DNA of 64,000 nt. Origin: Pseudomonas abietaniphila (GTDB lineage Bacteria > Pseudomonadota > Gammaproteobacteria > Pseudomonadales > Pseudomonadaceae). Below the pieces are notes generated by a model. That model made no database searches, was not told the DNA's origin, and saw nothing but the letters and a program-made list of their open reading frames with translations. The position numbers and the translations under genes are program-made. The stretch lies in assembly GCF_039697315.1 (NCBI RefSeq), contig NZ_CP155619.1, forward strand, positions 620,001 to 684,000, written 5' to 3'. The number at the start of each line of letters is the position of its first letter. Within the stretch, counting starts at the first letter, position 1. Positions 62,607 to 64,000 of the stretch are shown in pieces.

Positions 62607-63452
62607 CTAATCGTACTTTCTCCAGAACTCGCTCAACGCTTCGCAGATGAAATCCGTTTTCTCTTCAAACACCCAATGCCCGCAATCCTCAATAACCCCT
62701 CCGACCACTGACTCCGCTATAGCATCGGCGCTCCGATAGCAGTGGTCCCCGAAAGACACACTGCCTCCCCATGCCAACACCGGGACCTTGAGCTTATTTT
62801 TGGTCAGTTCGGCCGTTTGTTCAGCCATCTGAGGGATATAACCGTAATGATTCAAGCTGGCGCGCAAGTTGCCAGGCTGCTTCATCTGCATGACGTAATA
62901 TTGAACCTGCTCCTCGGAAATGGCCGATGGGTTGTAGGCAAAGTCCCTGAAAAAATGCCGCAGGTATTGCTCCTCACGACCCTCGATCAACATCCGCGTG
63001 ATGTCCATGTTCATGTGCATGCTCAGGTGCCAGTAAGGTACGCGGGGGTCAACGTAGCCCGGAAAGTCCAAACCGAAATAGGGAGTCTCGATGGTCGAGA
63101 GTGACAGTACGTTGTCCGGGAACATGTACGCCAGAGCGACGGAGGGCGGACCTCCCAGGTCATGACTGAGCACATGGAACTGCTCAATGCCTTCGATCCT
63201 GACCAGTTCGATCATGTCCTGAGCGATAGTCTTGGGTTCATACCCGGTGTATGGCTTGTCACTGTCGGCAAACCCTCTCAGGTCCGGTGCGATGAACGTG
63301 AAGTGCTCAGCCAGCTTCTCAATGACAGGGAAAAACTCTCGGTGGTTCTGTGGCCAACCGTGCATACACAAAACCGCTGGTCCGTGGCCTACGACCACGT
63401 AGTGCAAGTTGACACCATTAACGCTGGCACGTTTTTCGACAAGACCTTGCAT
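62607..63452 (-). CDS. Alpha/beta hydrolase of the epoxide hydrolase/haloacid dehalogenase type
   Basis: 281 residues. Oxyanion HGWPQNHREF, then nucleophile elbow LSHDLGGPPSV, in which the nucleophile is Asp, as in soluble epoxide hydrolases and fluoroacetate or haloalkane dehalogenases. DLRGFADSDKP is the usual segment between. The catalytic His is in IEDCGHWVFEE. ATG 63452 is preceded by weak GGAG. It would open epoxides or displace halides. It is convergent with the ene-reductase. Confidence 0.92.
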   Translation of the reverse strand: MQGLVEKRASVNGVNLHYVVVGHGPAVLCMHGWPQNHREFFPVIEKLAEHFTFIAPDLRGFADSDKPYTGYEPKTIAQDMIELVRIEGIEQFHVLSHDLGGPPSVALAYMFPDNVLSLSTIETPYFGLDFPGYVDPRVPYWHLSMHMNMDITRMLIEGREEQYLRHFFRDFAYNPSAISEEQVQYYVMQMKQPGNLRASLNHYGYIPQMAEQTAELTKNKLKVPVLAWGGSVSFGDHCYRSADAIAESVVGGVIEDCGHWVFEEKTDFICEALSEFWRKYD

Positions 63453-63832
63453 GTTGAGACTCCTGGGCTATGGCATGAAATTCAGGGAGGAAGTTACGCG
63501 GGGTCATTCCTTGATTTGCAAAACATTTGCGGCCTCGTTCGCTCCCCCATCAACGGTGCAAATCGATTCAGACAGCTGCCTTTTCAGAGAGAGGGCTTTT
63601 TTGCAAAAACATCGAACAGGCAGGCTGCTGCCGAACACGTTGCAAGGAAGAGGGATGCTCGCAAACAGAAATCAAGGCCATTAAGGCCGCCGCATGGAAG
63701 TTGAACCCAGCGGCCTGTACCTGATATTTACAAGCGCCGGACGCGTTTGATAAAGACCCACCTGAAGTAAGGACCTGCACTTCCAAAGTGCAGATAACTC
63801 AGCATATGCACGCAGGTTGAGGTATCAACCGA
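63453..63832. other. 380-base intergenic region with one hairpin
   Basis: No gene seen; short frames lack ribosome sites. CTGCACTT (63775-63782) and AAGTGCAG (63786-63793) form a perfect 8-bp repeat with a three-base loop 40 bases beyond the LysR stop codon. It may end the leftward LysR transcript, although no T tract follows. Confidence 0.4.
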
Positions 63833-64000
63833 TTACCTGCCAGTAGCGGTCCGCGCATCAAGCCGCTGTGCCCATTGCCCTTGCCGGGCGTGCCCAACCA
63901 CAAAATCGACGAATGCCCTGGTTTTGGCAGGAAGCAGTTTCTGGCTGGAAAAATACAGAGAGATCTTGCCTGCGTTCACATACCAGTCAGGAAGAACCCG
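63833..64000 (-). CDS. LysR family regulator, C-terminal end (5' part outside window)
   Basis: Reading leftward from the window end, a 55-residue open frame ends at TAA (63833-63835). It contains VNAGKISLYFSSQKLLPAKTRAFVDFVV, of which the central YFSSQKLLPAKTRAFVDF matches the common LysR ending (Y-P-S-x-x-x-L-P-A-K-x-R-x-F-I-D-F). Only the last part of the effector domain is present, so nothing can be said of its target. Confidence 0.8.
   Translation of the reverse strand, partial: RVLPDWYVNAGKISLYFSSQKLLPAKTRAFVDFVVGHARQGQWAQRLDARTATGR

Noticed and set aside
1..64000. Search by eye for tRNA, rRNA, CRISPR repeats, insertion sequences and prophage genes
   Set aside because: None was recognised; the repeats seen are short hairpins or the three-copy promoter motif.

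Overview
This window reads as a chromosomal stretch of a Pseudomonas species (fluorescens/syringae-like lineage by feel). The basis is G+C-rich coding with strong third-position bias, Shine-Dalgarno starts with occasional GTG/TTG, and gene types common in pseudomonads: DJ-1/AraC (GlxA-type) regulators, a giant cyclic beta-glucan synthase, small DUF6555-like and DUF1543 proteins, and an IorAB-type molybdenum hydroxylase. I saw no tRNA, rRNA, CRISPR array, insertion sequence or phage gene. The window opens inside an amidase gene and closes inside a LysR gene.

Layout. 0-3.6 kb: amidase end, a NemR/NemA-like repressor and ene-reductase pair, and a GlxA-type regulator. 3.6-11.7 kb: the most unusual locus. 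A leftward six-gene operon encodes an ABC ATPase, two permeases, a NadC-type phosphoribosyltransferase, a fusion of ribose-1,5-bisphosphate kinase (PhnN) with AMP phosphorylase, and a glutamate-5-kinase-like protein whose catalytic positions are altered. A matching periplasmic binding protein is transcribed divergently. Read together, AMP would be phosphorolysed to ribose-1,5-bisphosphate, converted to PRPP by the same polypeptide, and the PRPP used by the NadC homologue on an imported aromatic acid. 11.8-22.2 kb: GNAT acetyltransferase, the 2886-residue glucan synthase and a Crp/Fnr regulator. 22.2-29.7 kb: small stress-type genes (hemerythrin, DUF6555-like, DUF1543, zinc alcohol dehydrogenase, TspO, DUF1810), then a translationally coupled pair of a heme-oxygenase-like diiron protein and an NPPY methyltransferase.

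29.8-45.7 kb: a receiver-only protein, an AraC regulator and a FixJ-like regulator precede a short-chain dehydrogenase, a second GlxA-type regulator, two alpha/beta hydrolases, a zinc alcohol dehydrogenase, an AhpD-like protein, a FixL-like PAS kinase and a three-gene molybdenum hydroxylase/cytochrome c operon. This set fits oxidation of an alcohol through an aldehyde to an acid with electrons passed to the periplasm, although the substrate is unknown. An MFS exporter and a cupin/XapX pair follow.

45.7-64 kb: VOC protein, MFS transporter, glutathione transferase, SnoaL-like protein, a periplasmic DUF305/YVTN-propeller operon, a GlxA-type regulator split into two genes, two closely similar LysR regulators about 6 kb apart, another LysR, a secreted esterase-like protein, a CPA1 Na+/H+ antiporter, and a short-chain dehydrogenase/ene-reductase operon, ending with an epoxide-hydrolase-like protein. 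Two ene-reductases, several dehydrogenases, a glutathione transferase and many one-gene regulators give the region the look of an accessory island for handling electrophilic or carbonyl compounds. Coordinates and starts were read from the sequence by hand. Family assignments come from motif recognition, not database search.
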